DNA of 64,000 nucleotides from Membranipora membranacea (Eukaryota > Bryozoa > Gymnolaemata > Cheilostomatida > Membraniporidae): positions 20,634,025 through 20,698,024 of the forward strand of contig OU612070.1 of NCBI GenBank assembly GCA_914767715.1, written 5' to 3'. The notes under the pieces were generated by a model that ran no database searches, was not told the DNA's origin, and was given only the letters and a program-made list of their open reading frames with translations. Numbering within the stretch: the stretch's first letter is position 1; each line of letters begins with the position of its first letter. Below, piece by piece: positions 59,701-64,000 of the stretch. The translations under genes and the position numbers were made by a program.

Positions 59701-62700
59701 TCCAGAGTGAAATTGGCGCAAACTATACAGTTGTTGGCATGCAGATTTTTCAAGTGAGTATGAGATAAAATAAATATATTTTTGTATATGACTATATATG
59801 CATATATAATAAATATAAATATGTTTTTAATTTATATAGACTTTAATTGGCATTTGAAGGTCATATCTCTACGGAATGTTTTGTACTAAGTGCAACAAAA
59901 AAACAACTAATATGATTCAAAAAATGATAATCGATTAAGGTTTATTTTCATTGCAATCGCACCGATTCTCAATTTTTTTTAGATAATTTAAGGCTATGTT
60001 TTCGAGTTGTTGCGAACAGTAACTAGATGACAGTTAAACTGTGTCTTCGGCATGGGTGTATGATGACTTTACAATAGAAGTGGAATGTGGCACTATCAGC
60101 AAATTGTTTATGAAAACTAGTAATTTGCGATATTGTGAAAAGAGCCTTTGGGATAAATGTACGCACAAAGTGAAATGGATAACAGTATTGGTATGATAAA
60201 TACTTGGTCGTCACAAAAGAATGAGATCTTTGCATAAACATTTGTTAACAATGCCTCTTGTTATTCATTTTTAGTCAGTTGTGATAATGCTGATTGCTGA
60301 GTGCGGTTGTTTGAGAAACCATTTTAAATTTCTACCTATATCTGGTCAAACACTACAGCATGACACTTCGATTGCTTCTTATGACAGCACACTATCAGCA
60401 GAATATTGTGGATATATCTGTTCCAAGCTGTGGAACTGCTCATCATTTTCCTATGATGATACTCATGATAATGATGGAAAATGTGTCCTTTCTGCTGCAA
60501 ACCCTGTACCAACTAGCGGCCCATCACATAATAAACAAATCTACATGAAAGGTACGTACGTAAGAAGATGTTTTGTCATTTCGCCCGTACCCTTGATCTC
60601 TTGCACAATTGTTTTATACATATCCCCAAAATGGGACCATTTGCAATGACTTCACAGTCAATAAAGGCCACATTTTTCGTGGCTCCGTGACAATGAATTA
60701 CATATGAACACGTTTTGATGAAGATTCATGTGAATATGTACAACCGAATTGATACCATTCATCATGGATAACTATACTTATCCATGTTTCTGCAGACAGA
60801 TTGGTTAATGAAGTGAGATATTCTCGATAAATTGTCCACATTTGTGGAAACATTTCAAACCATGCAAACTCCATTGACATGATTATCAATATCCTTAATT
60901 GGTCCGAAAATTTGAAAAGAATATTTTAAATTGGAAATCAATTTTAAAGCACTTTGGCCACAAAAATTTTGAATATTTTAATAAATTATTTATGTATCTT
61001 TATGTAATAAGAGTGAGTTCTTATTGTTACAAAATATTTCAAATACAAATCTGGCATTGTACCATGGTTAGGAAGCTATGGAAGTCTCTGAAAACAGAAA
61101 ATCATATATTATTAATATTCCAACATAGTGTTTTCACCCAGGTTTAATGACATTGAATTTCAATGAATTGAACAAATTGTGCAATTTGTGCAATTGCATT
61201 TTATGGTAAAGCTACAGCTGACAAGATTAGACTGGCAAAAATGTAGGATAATTATTCTTGTCATATTAGTAGACCAAACATGATTAAATTACATATTGAG
61301 AATTGGAATCTTTGCTTGACTCAATTCAGCTGTGTTATAGTATTTATGTGACATCAAAAACTGCCCAGAGTTACTTCCCCTTATGGGAGGCACTCTTACC
61401 ACCATCAATAGTTCATGCAAAGTAGAGCATTGAAATTTTTTACTTTGCAAATCTGACACAACTTCATCATAAGTAACTGCCTGACTATAGCATTCATTGG
61501 TCTTTGGGTAGTTTTTAAGGTAATGTCAAAGACCGATCCGAATATCAACATATCATATGATATTGGAAAGCTGCGGAGCTACTGAAAATGAATACCTGAA
61601 CAAAAACTTGATTCGATGACGTTGTGTCATTTTAGGGAGGAAATGAGGCAGAAAACGCTGTTTTTGTCAATGCAGATGGAGGATTCAAATTGATTGCAAG
61701 ATTTTTCAAAACAGGTGGAATGTATACTTAGAGATTGCGTTCATTGTAATATTTGATTTTCTTTCATATATGACTAGTCTAAATTGACTTTTTACGTCAC
61801 GCCATACAATGCATTTTTTTTTGTGAAGCTGTGAAAATATGTGAAATTTCAATCATTAATTCAGAACAGATCATAGGCTTGAAACAAAATTAAACATGAT
61901 TTTCTCTTAGTGTACACTTCAAATGTCATACGCATTGACTTTAAACAAATTAGCTTGCATAATGCGAAGACAGTAGACTCTCGAATACAGCTAATATTTT
62001 CGCCACTTTTGCATAACGTCAAATATTCTGTCAATTTTGACCATTATTGTGACCAAACAAAGTTTTTTTGAAAGTTCTCACATACGAAGCCGCTTTCATT
62101 AACCATGGTGCACACAGGAAATGCCAACAGAATTTCTCACTGCATCTTCGTTTTTCTTGAATTTAACGCAAAATAATGCCAAAAAACAGCTATTTTTGGG
62201 GACTTTTGAGGTGTTTTTGGGCATTCTTTGCGTTAAATTCAAGAAAAACGAAAATGCAGTGAACAATTCTGTGGCTTGGTATGTGAGAACTTTCAAAAAA
62301 CACTTAGTTTGGCCACAATAATTGTCATTTGGTCAGCATATTTGAAGTTATGCAAAAATGGCGAAAATATTAGCTGTATTCGAGAGTCTACTGTCTTCGC
62401 AATATGCACGCTAATTTGTCTAAAGTCAATGTGTATGACATTTGAAGTGTACTCTAAGAGAAAAATCATATTTAATTTTGTTTCGAGCCTATGATATGTT
62501 CTGAATTGATGATTGAAATTTCACATATTTTCACAGCTTCAAAAATAAAGTGCATTGTATGGCGTGACTTAAAAAGTCAGTTTAGACAAGTCATATATCA
62601 AAGAAAATAAAATTTTACGATGAAAACAATCTCTAAGTATACATTCCACCTGTTTTGAAATTTCTTGCAATCAATTTGACTCCTCCATCTGCATTGACAA

Positions 62701-63974
62701 AAACAGCGTTTTCTGCCTCATTTCCTCCCTAAAATGACACAACGTCATCGAATCAAGTTTTTGTTCAGCTACTGCAAATGCAGCTTTCCAACAGTATTGA
62801 TATGTTGATATTCGGATCGGTCTTTGACATTACCTCAAATCTTCCTATGAAGCTGAAGTCTGACGGCATATTTCTTTATTTTCAGTTCTTGAGGAAATCA
62901 CTAAATTCAACATCACTTATCAGCGCTTTCGCGGTGGCATGCAGCAGGTTTCGGATTCCCGTCCTAATTATTACACATCTCATAGTTGGCTGAACTTTCT
63001 TGATTGTGTGGATGCATGTTATGGCGATAACATCTGCTATGGATTCCACTATCTGAGCTTAGAAGACGGTTGCCTCTTGATGAACTACACTTCAAACCAT
63101 AGATTGTCTAAGTCTTACCAGCCAAGTGATGGCCTTCTCTATGCTGTCAACATAGATTCCCAATTAGCATTAGGTGAGCTGACCATATTTGTATCTTTGA
63201 GAGAGACTGGACAACGTATTCAGACAAAAGAAAACCAAGTAGAAGAGAAAAATAAGATGCATTTAACCTGTACATTCTGCATACCTATAGGCCTAGCTAT
63301 AGTACTTTGCGTTTTGGTTATAAAGAGTGATTTAAGGCCACGATTTGCTGTCCGTACTACAGGTGAAAATGAACATGTTCGTTAGCCCATCTGGGGCATC
63401 GTGCTGATCTAACCTAGCTATTCTAAGCCACTGGCCGTACTAAATGTGCTCTAATATAATGGAAAATGGAAGATATAGTGTGTGTAGCCATAGCTTTAGA
63501 CAGTGTCAAATAAGGAGTCATTGCACATAGAGCTGTAACTGGTAACTGTTAGCTTATTTGAAGAAGCAAATATTTGGAAAATGTATGTTGATTGTCTTTT
63601 AGCTACTCATATCTATTAACCAGACGGCTTGTTCCACAGATAATGATCTATCAACCTGGATAGGAATGGGTGAAAGTGAGTCCGAACCGCAGGCCCCCTT
63701 TAACCCGATAGCTTGTTCCATATATACTGAATGCTTGTCAATAATGAGATTGTGCTCATTTGAAACACTTATATTCTAGATAAGCAGTCATACCTATCTA
63801 CTGTGTTCTGGAACGATACTGAATTGTTTGGTGCACAACATGGAAACGATGGGATGGTTTTGAATTCTACCGAGCCGGAGGCTTCAACAGAATGGGAGTC
63901 TCAACCATACTGGGTTGTTGACTTGGCCCAGACTTGTACTATATGGGCTGTGTACTTTTACAACAGTATCTATT
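59701..63974 (+). CDS. Secreted lectin-like protein with PAN/apple modules and F5/8-type module (partial)
   Basis: Exons 60275-60551, 62886-63173, a 30-base microexon 63640-63669, and 63780-63974 join in phase and run on past the window (donor T|GTAAGT at 63975). A short upstream exon, 59701-59753, also fits in phase but is weakly supported. Exon 60275-60551 has a PAN/apple pattern (YDSTLSAEYCGYICSKLWNC ... CVLS). Exon 62886-63173 has a second one (WLNFLDCVDACYGDNICYGF ... GCLLMNY). The last exon matches fucolectin/F5-8 type C domains (NDGMVLNS, ESQPYWVVDLAQ, IWAVYFYN). PAN modules bind protein or carbohydrate, and fucolectin-type domains bind fucose; many invertebrates use such combinations in secreted recognition or matrix proteins. 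Signal peptide and start codon were not identified. The 2.3-kb intron carries a 1.3-kb palindrome. Confidence 0.65.
61517..62835. mobile_element. 1.3-kb fold-back element (giant palindrome)
   Basis: The two halves (61517-62180 and 62219-62835) are reverse complements with limited substitutions and small indels, leaving a 38-base loop. The ends read AAGGTAATGTCAAAGACCGA and the complement TCTTTGACATTACCT. No open frame of note is present, so it is non-autonomous. One arm recurs at 39031-39462. Target duplications are not evident. It lies in the intron between the two PAN exons. Confidence 0.85.
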
Positions 63975-64000
63975 GTAAGTCTTAAGCGCAGGTGGCTTGT

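Noticed and set aside
63603-63639. Longer version of the microexon starting after the AG at 63602
   Set aside because: In the phase required by the preceding exon it meets a stop almost at once. The acceptor at 63638-63639 keeps the frame.

Overview
The window is nuclear DNA of an invertebrate animal. It is AT-rich, with interrupted genes, short GT-AG introns (mostly 0.2-1 kb), one tRNA gene and many small non-autonomous repeats. A spiralian such as a mollusc, brachiopod or annelid is my best guess, from the secreted Gly/Tyr/His repeat proteins and a PAN plus fucolectin-type lectin gene. The sequence alone does not prove this. I rebuilt gene models by hand from splice sites and required reading phase to be kept across every junction.

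Layout. 1-7.3 kb: no gene, apart from a possible 5' UTR exon with a full cAMP-response palindrome. 7.3-20.8 kb (+): a 15-exon RIN/Sprint-type Rab5 exchange factor of 1473 residues. 21.6-22.0 kb (-): single-exon TMEM42. 23.7-32.6 kb (+): 19 exons encoding only the C-terminal half (996 residues) of THADA. 32.9-45.5 kb: a tandem duplication of a roughly 6 kb unit. Each unit has a TATA promoter and a four-exon gene for a secreted repeat protein (546 and 660 residues) that I do not recognise. 45.5-47.5 kb (-): a GNAT acetyltransferase of arylalkylamine type. 50.1 kb (+): tRNA-Ala(UGC). 51.4-58.4 kb (-): 13 exons for the C-terminal 800 residues of the autophagy lipid-transfer protein ATG2. 59.7-64 kb (+): the start of a secreted lectin-like gene with PAN/apple modules and an F5/8-type module, running off the end.

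Mobile DNA. A family of 108-127 bp fold-back elements occurs five times. Each copy has a 9-bp target duplication, and two copies sit on 5' splice sites. A sixth element, an almost perfect 108-bp palindrome, shows the same TAG...CTA ends and 9-bp duplication. There is also a 1.3-kb palindrome whose arm recurs exactly at the junction of the tandem duplication, a 350-bp fold-back present in only one duplicate, two tRNA-derived SINEs, and a U2-snRNA-headed retroposon with direct repeats.

The neighbouring genes show no common pathway; they look like ordinary animal gene order. The candidates for undescribed biology are the duplicated repeat-protein pair and the fold-back family. All alignments were made by eye, and no database search was run.
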